From Desmodus rotundus (lineage: Eukaryota > Chordata > Mammalia > Chiroptera > Phyllostomidae), in contig NC_071398.1 of NCBI RefSeq assembly GCF_022682495.2, positions 28,213,426-28,277,425 on the forward strand: DNA of 64,000 bases. Direction: 5' to 3'. Below, piece by piece: positions 1 to 12,100 of this stretch; position 1 is the stretch's first letter; each line of letters begins with the position of its first letter. The position numbers were made by a program, and so were the translations under genes. The notes beneath the pieces were generated by a model. It made no database searches. It saw only the letters and a program-made list of their open reading frames with translations, and had not been told where the DNA came from.

Positions 1-1439
1 TCAAATGCTTTAATATTATCAACTGCTCTGATAATAGCAACCCCAGCTTCTTTATTCAACTCTCTCACGTCGTCACAGGGGGTCTTGTGCAGTTCACCCC
101 CACGAGCTGGGGGGGCTAGTCTGGCTCCCTACGCGCTGCTTCTGAGACCTTCCATGTGTGAGCTCATCTGTCTTGGTAATAATCCAAATGATTAGGGCAA
201 GCAAATTCAAATTTACATTTTCCAAAAATAGGAAATTTTTGATTTAAATGATTTTTCCAGCCTGACGGAGTGGAGCTAAAACTCAGGGAAGAGGTTGGTT
301 TTCCTCTGTGTGGGCCAATCGTGAGGTAAAGTAAGTAAGCAAACCAGATGCCTTAGTCAGCCAGTGGGGGTGAGGGGCTGTTCTGGCTCACCCGTCCCGG
401 TTCTGTCGTCTTCAAAGTGAACCTGCCCTTCCCTGTGCGGCGCCCTGCACTTAACCTGAGAGCAAAACAAACAGGTCAGGGTTCTGAGTTCGGGCACGGC
501 AGTGTTTTGACCTTACAGTTGAGATGAGGGTGCACGTGTGAAACCCACCGAGCATATACCCCACCGTACAGATTTCGGAGGAGGTAATCTGGGGTGCCAT
601 CATAGCCTTCACAGTGTGCAAATCTCTGACCCACCAGCTCCACTTCGAGGAACGTGTGCTCGGGGGAGCATCAGGGAGGCGGCTGCAGGGGCAGCGTGGT
701 GGGCAGGAGCACAGGCTTCGCTGTGTTTGGGTTCCGTGCTCCGTCACGTCCGAGCTGGGTGTAGGCAGGCCCCTGCTTCGCCTCTCCAAGCCCTGGTTTA
801 TTGATGGGAGATGGGAGGCAGGCCAGGTGCACGTGAACACAAGCCCATGTGTGTGACGTGTGCTGGTCCAGAGAGGTTTTGCAGTCCGTACTTTGTGTGG
901 GAGGAGCAGCATGTCTGACAGTTCTCCAGGACAGTAAGAGAGAGAGAGGTGCCTGAGGTTGTTGGCCAGGAGCAGAGTTACAGAAAGTTCTAGATTCTCC
1001 CCCAGGGAACCTCCTCTGATTGCTCAAGGCCAACTTGCTAGGCAAGTCCTACCTCTGGTTGCCCGGGGATGTTGGGGAAATCAGAGTCTGAGCAAAGCCC
1101 CTTGGGGATGTGGCTAAGCAGCCACAAGAAGGCAATCTTCTCCCAAGTTCCTTCTGCAGCTTGTCCCCCTGTGGCAGGAAAAGGCTGGGCGGAAGGCGGT
1201 GGCCGAAGGTCAGGAACCCCACACGGGAATGTGACCCTGGCCCCTCTGCTCTCCTGTTCTCCACTGTTGCCCGAGCTCAGTTCCTCCCACGGGGGCCCCG
1301 CACCCTTAGAACGCATCCAGGCTCCCACTGTTCTGGGCACGCCCTCCCTGCTCTTCTGGCTCAGCCCACCTGGCCAACCCCTTCTCTGAGAGCGGCTGCT
1401 CTCCACCTCATCAGCCTTAGCAGTTCCTGAACTTTCCAA

Positions 1440-1765
1440 AGTCGTCACTGCCTAGGGCCCCTGTGCAGGCCGTTCCCTCTGCCCAGAGCACTCTCCTCCG
1501 CTCAACAGACCCTCACGTCTTCCCGGCTGAGCCCTGACCCCCAGTCCAAAGAAGCCTCCCCTCCCAGCACTCTCAGGACATCACCTTGAGACTGTCTCTG
1601 GGTTTTTATTTTGTTGACTGTCTCTTTCCCTCCCTGCCCTCCAGCACACAGACACACAGGCAGATGCTCCATACGGCCTTGTTCATGGCTGCGTTCCCAG
1701 CTCCTTGCACTGTAGCTGATGCACGTGGCTGCTCAATAAATAATTGTTGACTGAATAGATGGTTA
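1440..1765 (+). mobile_element. L2 3' end
   Basis: CGTTCCCTCTGCCCAGAGCA, later TTTTTATTTTGTTGACTGTCTC and GCTCAATAAATAATTGTTGACTGAATA, the typical L2 3' layout. Lies in the intron left of the first coding exon. Confidence 0.75.
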
Positions 1766-2859
1766 AAGCCATTGGAAGTTACAGGTTGACTTGGAGTATT
1801 AGCTTGATTTGGTTGGTAGCAACTTCTGCCATAAGGTTTAGGAAATAAACTGTAGAAATGCAAGTGTGGGAAGGTTTGTTCTGCTTGTGGTCTGTAGAAA
1901 AGCATTTTTAATGTCCACACTCTGGAATTGCCAAGACTCCGCCATGATTTAAAACCCCGAGTCTCAGAATCTGGATCCACAGTGGGTCTGGGAGCCTCCT
2001 TGTGTGCAAAACAAAGCAAATGGACTGGGGGGCAATCCATAGCTGTGGTTTCTTCAGCCAACAATGTGTTGTGAAGTAAGTTTAAACTAGGGGCCAAGGT
2101 TGAAGAGCTGGAAGATTTCACACAGTAGGTTTCAGCATTCTCTGGAAAGGTCTCTCGGTCTGATACCACTGGGCCTGAGGTCCTGCACGGCAGCACCTGG
2201 CTGGTCCTGAGCACAGCCAGTGAGGTCAGTCCCCTCTGGGCTCACTTCCTCTGTGTCCTCCGGCTGGCCCGGCACAGGTAGTCACTTAAATGTGTGACCC
2301 TGGCGTGCTCAGAGTGACTGTCACCCTGTCCTGCACAGGGGCCCATGATTACATACATTTCCTTCCTGGAGGAAGGGGTAGGATGGCTTCAAGGCCCTTA
2401 GCACGAGCGGCCCCTGCACCCTGCTGTGAGTTCTGTGAACAGGCTTGGCATCCCCGCCTTCTCTCCCGAGAGACACGAGACGCCTGGGCTGGGGGCCCGG
2501 GGGCAGTGGCGTGAGATGGCAGTGCACCGGAGCAGCACGGGAGCTGCACGGGAGCCCAGGGCCCGAAGGCCACAGCCGCAGTGCCCTCACGGTGCTCAGG
2601 ACCGGGCCCTCACTTGGTGCCTGTCATTCTCACTGTGTCCCCTCCTTCCCCAGCCCACAGAGGAGGCAGAGGGAAAGAATGACTCACGCGCTCCCAGAAT
2701 GTTCTAGCTAGGGAGGCACTGGGAGAGCTGCTCACGAGCCTCAGGCTGGACCACAAATAGCCACGACAATTGGGTCTGATCCGGAGTGTCCTGTGCTGTG
2801 TGGGCTTCTGCTTCGGTAAATACACAGCCCTTCCGACCACGTGATGTGTTGCAAGATAC

Positions 2860-3760
2860 TTGTTCCCTTTTCCCTCTGAATTTTTATTTATTGCAAACTG
2901 CATTGTTGTGGTAAAGAACAAAATAGAAAGGGGAAATTACTCTGTGCCAGCCCTGAACACACTTCTTTCTTTTCTGGTCCTTTTTCATATGTCACGTAAT
3001 TGTAATTATAGTAAAATTAAAATTCATTCACTCAGTAGTGAACCCAGAACAGAGGATGGCATGCGGTAGGGCTAAGTAATTATTTGTTAATGGTGAATAT
3101 TTTGTTTATTTAACTACGAACTGAACATTCAGTGATGTTCTGTCTAATTGTGTTCTTATTGCATGTACACTGATTACTATTGTGCCAAATTATTAGAACT
3201 TATCTGCCATTTTACTATATTTGGATTTTGCCCCCAATTTATCAGGATTAGAAATACTGTTGCACTGAGCATTTTTCTTCAAATAACTGTTTTTCAGTAT
3301 TTTGAATTATTTTCTTAGGATAAATGCCAAGCATTTAAATTTCTGGATCAGAGAGAGAAAAATAAGAATTATAGAAATTGCTTTCTGAAATATATATCCC
3401 TATTACCAGGATTGTTTGAGCATGTTAATTTTATCATAACCTCATCAGCATTTAGATTATAATTTTTCAATTTTTGCTAATTTAGTAGTACAAGATGGTA
3501 CCTAATTGTTTTAACTTACTTATCTGTATATGTGGTTATTTGTATGGATTGAAGAACTGTCGAAGCATTTAATAATGGCGTTTCCTCTTGTGTGCCTTAC
3601 CTATTTGAGTAGGTTGTATATTTATTAGAATATAGATTTTTAGTACATCTATTAGAATATAGATTTTTAGTTGGATTTGGGTGAATTTGTCATGTTAGTT
3701 GATTGACTCCATTTCCCTATCATAGTGGCTACAAACATTTTCCTAGTGTGTGAGTGTCCA
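2860..3760. mobile_element. AT-rich, LINE-like ancient repeat
   Basis: The stretch with TGAATTATTTTCTTAGGATAAA, CTGCCATTTTACTATAT and GGTACCTAATTGTTTTAA resembles a very old L1 segment common in mammals. It has no coding potential and lies in the intron left of the first KIAA0513 coding exon. Confidence 0.45.
3623..3671. repeat. 27-bp tandem duplication
   Basis: The 22-mer beginning TATTAGAATATAG occurs at 3623-3644 and 3650-3671, identical, with a 5-bp spacer. Confidence 0.9.
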
Positions 3761-4579
3761 TGTTAATATCAGGTGTGTTGTTGCGGGTGTGAGCTTCTGT
3801 TCTTTGGAGAGCCTGGGCACATGGCTGCCAGAAGGACCTCAGAGATCGGACCTGGCCTCGCCGTCTCAGAGGGGGAGACGCAGCCCAGAGAACAGAGGCC
3901 GTGGTTCACTGCCATGGGAGGGGAGCCGGGGCTGCCCGACCCCAGCCTGCCACCCCTTCTCCTCGAGCCCTCTGGGTGGTAGTGCGCTGCTGCTGTCTGA
4001 GCTCCTGGAGACCCTATCGCTCTCCTGGCCCAGAGGTTCTTTCGCACATGTCTTTCTTAGACCAAGGCAAGCTTTGTAGGACTCTACTGAGGGTGGTGGC
4101 TGTCACTCCGACGACAAGGAGCCAGCCATTACATCTTTCTGACTCAGGGCATTTAAAAATATCCTGGGCTGGGGAATTTGGAGGAACCCATAATCAATTT
4201 ATGAATATTAAGCTCTTAACAGGCAGTAGATGCAGCTTCGATATTGAATTACCCTCAGAAGATGCATTAGTTCATCAACACCAGCAGCCACCTGCCTGCC
4301 AGATGTTGTCCTACATACTCGGGCCTGTAAAAAGGGAGAAGAGAGATGTGGCCCCGGTTGGGCTGTGCTATTGCCTGGAGGAGCTTTGGCAGCCAGAGGG
4401 CTTGTACTTCCTGCTTCGCTGTCTGCCGCTCCCCGCCGGGGAGGCTGGGCCCCGGAACTGGCAGGTGACTCCGAATTGGCTGTCAGGAGACCTGGTTTAG
4501 AAGCAAACATCCTATCCCCAGCTCTGCTGCCATGCAGCCTGTGTCGTCGACTCTCCAGATCCTAAAGCATGGTCGTGGT

Positions 4580-4770
4580 CAGGTCCGTTCATCATTCAAA
4601 AAACATACGGGGAACACTTATTTAGTCAAGACTCTGTGCTGCGCACTTGGGTTACTGCACAGGTGGCTAAGGCCTGGCCCAGCCTCCAAGGGTTATACTT
4701 CAGTGGGATACACGGAAATACTAATATCTACCTGTCACACAAGCAGAATTATAAATGAATGTAAATAAAA
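4580..4770 (-). mobile_element. L2 3' fragment
   Basis: CGTTCATCATTCAAAAAACATA followed by ACACTTATTTAGTCAAGACTC and CAAGGGTTATACTTC-type text resembles the reverse of an L2 3' end. Confidence 0.55.
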
Positions 4771-5399
4771 TACCAGGGCCCACAGAGGACTCAGGAAGTA
4801 AATTATTTTGAGTAGGGTTCAAGGGAACCTTCTCAGAAGAGCTGCTACTAAGCCAAGCCTTGAGGGATGGATAGGATTCTGGATGGGGCTGAGGGAGGAA
4901 GATAGAAGAGAAAGAAGAGGACCACCCAGCCTAAGGTACAGAAGGACAGACACCAGAAGGCGCATGTCATCATCCAGGGAGGCTGCAGTGCAGGGAGAAG
5001 TTGTGGAAAGGAGAGGTTGGGTCCAGATGATTAGAAATCATCAGGGGTTTTGAGAGGGATGATGAGAAGCAACATGTATGGGAAGCCTGGGAAGGTTCCG
5101 GGTCTCAGATGAAAGAGTGTTAAGAAAGGAGCCCAGGAAGGAAGAGACGTGAGCCTAGGAGGTGAGGGGCCCCTGTGCTTAGCAGAAGTCTCTCTTCCTG
5201 ATATGGCTGATGCCACCCGTCTTCCATGGCTGGTGATCCCCGTGATGGTGGATCACAGATGTGTCTCTGGCGACTCTGATTCCAGCTTGAATTCCAGCTT
5301 CTTATTGGCCCCCGTGTGCTGGGCCGGAGTGGGGGGAGGGCCGGCAGACGCAGGCCTCTTGTAGTCTATTTGCTTGGCTTGGAGAAATCCTGATCGTTG

Positions 5400-5480
5400 G
5401 TGTTTACTTGTTCATTTATTCAAGAAATACTTATAGAGTGCCTGCTGTGTACACACGGTAAAGCAGACAGGAGGAAAATG
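5400..5480 (-). mobile_element. L2 3' fragment
   Basis: TTGTTCATTTATTCAAGAAATA and GAGTGCCTGCTGTGT are the reverse of the L2 3' end. Confidence 0.6.
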
Positions 5481-5644
5481 ACAGTAGGGTAGAAATGACC
5501 CAAATTCTGGAAGTTTGGAGCCTGTTCTCTTTACAGGGAATTGGATACCTAGTTCATTCCCTGAAGTCTGGGTTCTCAGTGCTGAATCTCCCTTACACCA
5601 GGAGCTGCTCTCCCGCTGATCGTGTTAATGTGCTTCCATCCTAG

Positions 5645-6150
5645 ATGCCTTAGGGCCACGTGAGCTGCCCCAAAGGACTCATCCCTGGTGTCCAGAAGTC
5701 TCCAAGCAACTCACATGTGCTCGGCAGGCTCCCACTTGGTCTCCAGCTCCCACTGACACTCCAGGGAATCCAGTCCTCTGGCCTACTCACCTGGCACCCT
5801 CCTCGGCAGCCCACTAGAGCCATGGAGGCCCCGGAGGTCCCTGTGGGCGCGCTGATTGACTTCGAGACTGAGCCATCTACCTCCTCACCCATGGAGGCCC
5901 TGCCACCAAAGCTGCAGGATGGGGACAGCTCCCAGGGTGACGGCGGGTCAGAGAGTGAGACCACGGAGTCAGCAGACAGTGAGAACGACATGGGCGAGTC
6001 GCCCTCACACCCGTCCTGGGACCAGTACCACCGCTCCTCCTCCAACGAGTCCTTCTCTTCCAACCAGAGCACGGAGTCAGCCAAGGACGAGGAGGCCCTG
6101 GAGCTCAGGGAGTTCATGCGCAGCTATGTGGAGAAGATCTTCTCTGGAGG
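5645..6150 (+). CDS. KIAA0513: KIAA0513 first coding exon with leader (CDS 5822-6150)
   Basis: A pyrimidine-rich AG at 5643-5644 is the likely acceptor, so 5645-5821 would be 5'UTR. ATG 5822 has G at -3 and G at +4 (strong Kozak), and an in-frame TAG at 5651-5653 precedes it with no other in-frame ATG between. The exon encodes residues 1-109 plus two bases of Gly110 and ends at donor GTAAGC (6151). The product starts [15 protein letters not shown] and is rich in Ser, Glu and Asp around residues 40-70 (many SES/TES steps), which suggests a disordered, possibly phosphorylated N-terminus. Residues about 90-109 begin the conserved helical region. The exact 5' edge of the exon is inferred. Confidence 0.92.
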
Positions 6151-9100
6151 GTAAGCCCCCAGGGCCTCTGCTCTTGGCTTTGTCCCAGAGAGGAGCGTCA
6201 CCCAGGGCCAGGGCTTCCAGCCCCTCACCAGCCAGTGATGGGCCTCCCTGGTGCTTCAAAACCCCACCCCAAGTTGCAGATAGAATCAGGTGGGGAATTT
6301 TTACCCCTTCTTCCCTCCCCCCAATGCTGTGATCACTCCACTGTCACTCTCTCCTCATCATTGCTGATTCCAAGAGGACATTAGCTCTGCTTTCCCAGGA
6401 CCTGAGCACTTTCAGGTTTGCTTCTTGCTGGCATTCCATGTCCAAGTCATGCTTGGCTAGGGGGCTGCAATTATTAGCTGACATTAAACTTAGGGGCAAT
6501 AGAAGGCAAGGGGTCTCAGTGCCCCATGCTCTTTGCGATGCTCCTGGGCAGCTGAGCCTTAAGCAGCTGCTACGATGGTGACTCTTCCTCGCACCTCTCC
6601 TGGCCTTTCTTTTGTGGTTCTTGAAGGGGTAGGTAAGCAGCGTTGCCCATTGGAGCAGCAGGAAATGGAAGTGGGAGTTAGAATGCAGACAGAGGAACAG
6701 GGAATCTGTGGACAGGCCTCTGGCTTTCCTGCCCTCATGTATGAACAGCTCAACCAGCGGTAAGAGGAGGCAAGCAAACCCAAAATCATGGGCGGCAGGG
6801 GTTCACCAGAGGTCTTGCATCATTCAGAGATGAAGGTCTTACTACTCAGACTGTCTTCTGTTGACCCAAAGCACCAGCATCACTGGGGGCTTGTTAGAGA
6901 GGCAGAGTCTCCGGCTTCACGCCGCCCCACTGAGTCTGAGTCCGCCTTTTAACAAGGCCGCGAGACTCCTCACACACGTTACAATCTGGGGAGCTCTGGG
7001 AGAAGGGCAAATTGCCCGTTTTCATTAAAGCAGTAAGAATTTCTGCCTGTCGACTCTCTGCAGAGAGTACATTCTTTCCTATCATGATTAGGTCCCTTGT
7101 TTATAACTGGCAACGCTGGTGTCTGCCTTTTCCAGGTATGCCTCTGTTTTCCAGCAGTTAAAAGAGGGACAATTTCTAATGGTAATCCAACCATTTGACT
7201 ATCCAAGATGCATTTCTGTTTGATTTTGCACGCATTCTGGGAGAACAGTAGATGTGGCTTCCTACTTACTTTGTTTGACTAACACTGATATTTCTCTGAG
7301 TGCGCCCAGCTTATGAAAAGGGAGGCAAGCCCAGAAGCTTGTCAGTCTGCCAGGGAGGCTGGTCTACATTCGCGGCAGCCTGTCGGCAGTATGGAACCTG
7401 GACAACTGGATCGGATACATTTTCAAGAGCTTTCCAAAAATCACTGCAAATGGCTGGCAAATTCTTGCATTTCATCTGGTGTTTGGGGATAAATGAGACC
7501 AAGATGTTTTCTATAGAACCTTCAATAAATGAAATATTGCACCTGCCAATTGATCTTCAGCCCCTACTTTATACTGTAGTCATTAAACTTGGGTGGGGTG
7601 TTGGCCCCTATGAAGAGGGATCAGAGGTGGTTTGAGGTCAGCGACCACTTTGTCCACCCTGGAGTTGGGGACTCCCTGCGGTCCCCTAGTCTCTACCCCT
7701 CATGCACAGACTGCATAGAGGTCAGCAGACTGACTTGTCAGAAGCTTCGAGGAATCAGCCACCACGCCCTCCCTCTGATTGGTGGTGGGAGGTGGCATCG
7801 GACACAGGTGTCCTGCTGAGGCTGAGGCGTTCTGCAGTTCAGTGGGTGGGTCCATGCCGGCTTTAGCACCAAAGATTAGCGAAATGCACTGCAGAACCAA
7901 GTCTCAGAGGAGGGGGATGTCACCCTTGTTGGTGTCCGGACCACCTAACTGGAGGCAGGAGGACAAGGGAGAATGAAAGTGGGCTTTGGAGCCAGGAAGT
8001 CTGGATGAAGCCCCCGTTTCCTCCCCAGCTGTGTTGGACCCTCCAGGCCAGTCTCCTCACCTGTGCAGCAGAAATAACACCGTTCCCTCAAGGAGGTTAC
8101 CCAGAGGGTAACATGAACAGATGTGGTCAGGCAGCTGTACTCAGCTGGGTGCAGTACTTACTCGTGCCTTTCTCTCCTCTTCCCCCTACTGTTACCTTTT
8201 TTATTTCAGAGGATTTAAAGTTGTTTTTTCTCCTTCTGCTCCTTTTTTTCAGGGAGGACTTGGACCAGGAGGAGAAAGCCAAGTTTGGGGAGTACTGTAG
8301 CAGTGAAAATGGAAAAGGCCGGGAGTGGTTTGCTCGATTCGTAAGTGCCCAGGTAAGGGCAGGTGCCAGGAGGAGCGCCCAGGTAAGGGGAGGGGATGGG
8401 CAGGGGGCTGGTGGTGTGTAGCATCTGCTCTTCCTCTTTAATTCCTCCACTCAGAGGAAAAGAGTCAAGGGAAATGACCCAACAGGGGGAAAAAAGTGAC
8501 TCTTACCTCAAGGTGTTCTGAAAAGGCCTATTTAGAACACTGGGAAGAGGGAAGCAGCTCACTTGGACACCTCGCTGGAAAGGAACAAGTGAGCAACTGG
8601 CCTGCCCACCACAGGAAACTGCAGAACAGTTAGGTGTTTAAAGGCAAGCGTGTGGGTTACGCCCATACATATTTTTGTTAGATTACCCACAATATTCCGT
8701 TTCCTAGAGATATATTCAAGACAATGACAGCCTGTAAGTCCAAAAACAATTACATTTTATAAATATCCAATAGGTTCTTTTTCTGTGAAGTGGCTTAAGT
8801 TCTTCGTGTTTGAAGTATTTTTATCACAAGTAATTTGTTCTTCAAAGAATTAGAAATGCTTGTAAGCAAAATTAGAAAAACTACTCATAAATCTACAGTC
8901 CAGAAATAGCCAGTGTTGTCATTAAGGGTCTCGCCCCTCCACACTTTTTCGTGTGTAGGTGAGTGTGTAAAGTTCCTAGTTTTTAGAATCCCATGAGGAG
9001 GAGACACAGGAAAACAGCTGCCTGAGCCCCAGGGAGCTGGGTCACGTGCTGGGGTCCTGGTTTCCGTAGATCAGGGGCGGCTGTTATGGGCCTGGGCTCT

Positions 9101-12100
9101 CATCCCAGCTGCCTTGCGGGGTGCTCAGGGTGGTAAGCCCGCAGCCTCTCTGAGCTGCCGTGTCCCTCTGCCACCTGGCTGCCCCGGTGACGTGTCTTCC
9201 CTCTTCCCGGACAGCGCTGCAATTCCAAGTGTGTCTCAGAGGCGACCTTCTACCGCCTGGTGCAGTCTTTTGCAGTGGTCCTGTTCGAGTAAGTAATGCT
9301 ATTGCGCTGCCCTGCCCTGCCCCGCAGTGACCCGGTTGTGAGTAACAGCCGTCCGAGTCATCAGCTCGCAGCTGCTGTGACACACCCAGCACCAGCCACA
9401 AGGAGAAGTCGTGACCAGCTTCTCATGGGAGGGAGTTAGTGAGAACCCTTACCTGACAGCAGAGATTAGAGGACCACAGCTGGGTGTGAGTAAATTCCTC
9501 CACTCAGGTCCTCTCGACAGGCTGTGATTACACTCAGCTGGCCTTACCCTCCTCCGTCAGAGATCTGGAATTTTCTTGATTTCCTGTTGTGAAGTACTTC
9601 AGACTCAGTAACCGCCCACTCAGTGGTACGACTGGATGACAGAGCCGGCTCCGAGCAGGAGTTTGGCACTGCTGGAGCCTTTAGTCAGAAAGGCCTTCAG
9701 CCAGTGTGGGGTGGTGGGCAGGGCCCCTCCGCCTCCATGGGCTGTGGGGGGCACACTCCGGACTCGGGGGGCTCTCCTTTGGAGGCCCTATAGCTCTGGG
9801 ACTACGTCAGAGCAGACAACGTGTCCTCCAAATGACAAATCTAAGGGACCCATTTAGGCCTGGGGAAGCCAAGCAGTGGCTTTAATGATAGCCCAGGTAG
9901 ACAGGGCAGACTGTGCGTGGGGAAGGAAGGGGCTGATCTGACAATCACTTGCGTTCCCCTTCACCCCCATCACCTCAGTGCAGCCTCAGAGCAGGTCCTG
10001 GTCCCATGGCTTATACCATGGCCACCTCCCTGTGGCCCCTTGTCCATTTTGTCCTTCCCTTCCTTCTCACGACAGAAATGTAGCTCTTCTCGTCTATCTT
10101 AATGCCCCTGTGTCTCTGTGTCGCCTCACCCTTCCCACCACGAACATGGGGTGTGCCTGTCCTGGAGGAAAGCGACCGAAGTTGCCGAGGGTCGGTGTGT
10201 TCCCCGCACTTGCTCACAGCACCCCGAGTGCAGGACGCAGTCCCGGTGGGAGGCCTGGACGTGCCTGCCTCAGCTAGGGCACACGGGAGCTCACACAAAG
10301 CAGCCCCGAGGTGTACAACATGCTCTCAGGTGCCGAAGACATTTCGACTTCCAGGCATTCGTATCCGTAGGAATTTTCATGGACCCGTAGTTTGCATACA
10401 TTTGCCTGTCTCAGCTGGTCACAAAGTTATTTAATTCTAATTTCCTGTGCAGTTTTCCTTAAATAAATAAAATTGGGGGAAAAAATTAAATGCAAGTTTC
10501 AACCCTGCCAAAACACAAAAAATCTTTTTATCACTTTGTGAGCATATGTATTGTATTTTTTGTATGGTTGCAAACAAAATAATATAAAACTTCATGATAT
10601 TTTGAAATATTTATTATTTTGTAAAGTATGACTTTTATAATGTGAAATTTATTAGTATTTTTAGTTTTTATACTTTTATTTAGTCTGTTATGGTTTTATT
10701 AGTAGTTTAGTTCTCTAAAGTTATTAAATTATTTTTATATTAAAAGATTGACAAAAATGGCCCAAACCCACCATCTGGATCATTCTCATTGACCTTTCTT
10801 TTTTTTAAAGTATTGCTTGTCCAAGGTTAAAAACTCAACAGGAAAGCAAAGTGCAAAGGGGAATAGGATGCAAAGGTACACAGAAGCCTGGGATGAAAAG
10901 GAAAGCCTCACCCTTGCTGCTATGGCTCAGTGGACTGAGTGCTGGCCTAAGAACCAAAGGGTTGCAGGTTCGATTCCCAGTCAGGGCACATGCCTGGGTT
11001 GCGGGCCAGGTCCCCAGTAGGGGATGCACAAGAGGCAACCAGACACTGATATTTCTCTCCCTCTCTTTCTCCCTCCCTTCCCCTCTGTCTAAAAATAAAT
11101 AAATAAAATCTTTATTAAAAAAAAAGAAAAGGAAAGCCTCTTTCACACCCTTTTCTCTCACTTTAGACCCACCTCCCAATGAAAACCTCTTGTATGATGC
11201 GCATATCAGCAGATTTTTTTTTGAAAAGGCATTTACCGACAGCTCCGCATGTGCAGTGGCGATGTAGTACTGCCGTATGTCACTGCAGCATAATTTATTC
11301 AACTGCAGCACTGTCAGTGGCATTGAGATTATCCCTCTTCATTTCTACTCTAACTCCCACTGCCTTGGGGGACATCACTGCAGCATCAGCACCTGTCACA
11401 GTGCAAAGTCCTAGCGGCAGATAGGCCCGCTATGTGAAGTTTCTCCCTTTATTGTTTGCTAAGTTGAGTGGATCTCTGTGTATCTTATAAATCTTAATAT
11501 AGTAAGCGTAATATAACATAGTATAATTCTTTACATCTGTAGAACATTCTTTAGTATATTAAAGGTTCTGGCACATAATAGTTTGATTTTCAGTAAGTGA
11601 CGTAGAATAGGGACGCCTGCATATTCCCGTGGTTCTCACGTGCCATCCCTGGGCCAGGAGCCTCAGATCATCAGCTTCATGAGACAGTTTGTTAGAAATG
11701 CACTTTCTCAGGATTGCTCCGGACCTACAAACCACACACTCTTTGGAGGCCCAGCAACCTAGTTTCCCATGCCCTCAAGGTGATTCTGATGCTGCTTCAG
11801 TCCGAGAACCATTGACTGGAGTGTGTCATCCAAGTCACTGCCGGTTCCCAGCAAGCAGAAGCTGGAGGGCCTGCTTTGACCTGAGACCCGAGGCCTGGCT
11901 TCCAGTCCTGGCATGCTCCTGTACGGAGGGTTGAGCTTCCTGGGCCTCGGCTGTTTCACCTTGAAAGTGAAGAGGCCAGGCCCAGAGTCAGACCCAGTTC
12001 CCACTGTGTGCCTGTGGGTAACTCACCTAATTGGGCCAAGGGGGATTTTTCGTGCCTCTCTAAGTACCATTTGGGGAGTGAGCTATTTGGTTAGTGTGTT

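Larger units (their letters stand above)
1..5644 (+). other. KIAA0513 upstream intron (5' noncoding region)
   Basis: No coding exon of any recognised gene. The sequence holds an L2 end (1440-1765), an AT-rich old LINE block (2860-3760), L2 pieces (4580-4770, 5400-5480) and a 27-bp duplication (3623-3671). Since the coding gene starts at 5822 and the human gene has a distant 5' exon, this is most likely intron. Open frames here have no similarity that I recognise. Confidence 0.7.

Noticed and set aside
5650..6117. 155-codon open frame on the - strand over KIAA0513 exon 1
   Set aside because: It is the antisense shadow of the conserved Ser/Glu-rich coding exon and has no recognisable product.
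10915..10990. tRNA-like A and B boxes (also at 52050 and 55825)
   Set aside because: They are the tRNA-derived heads of VES SINEs, followed by the typical CT-rich and A-rich tails and flanked by target-site duplications; not functional tRNA genes.
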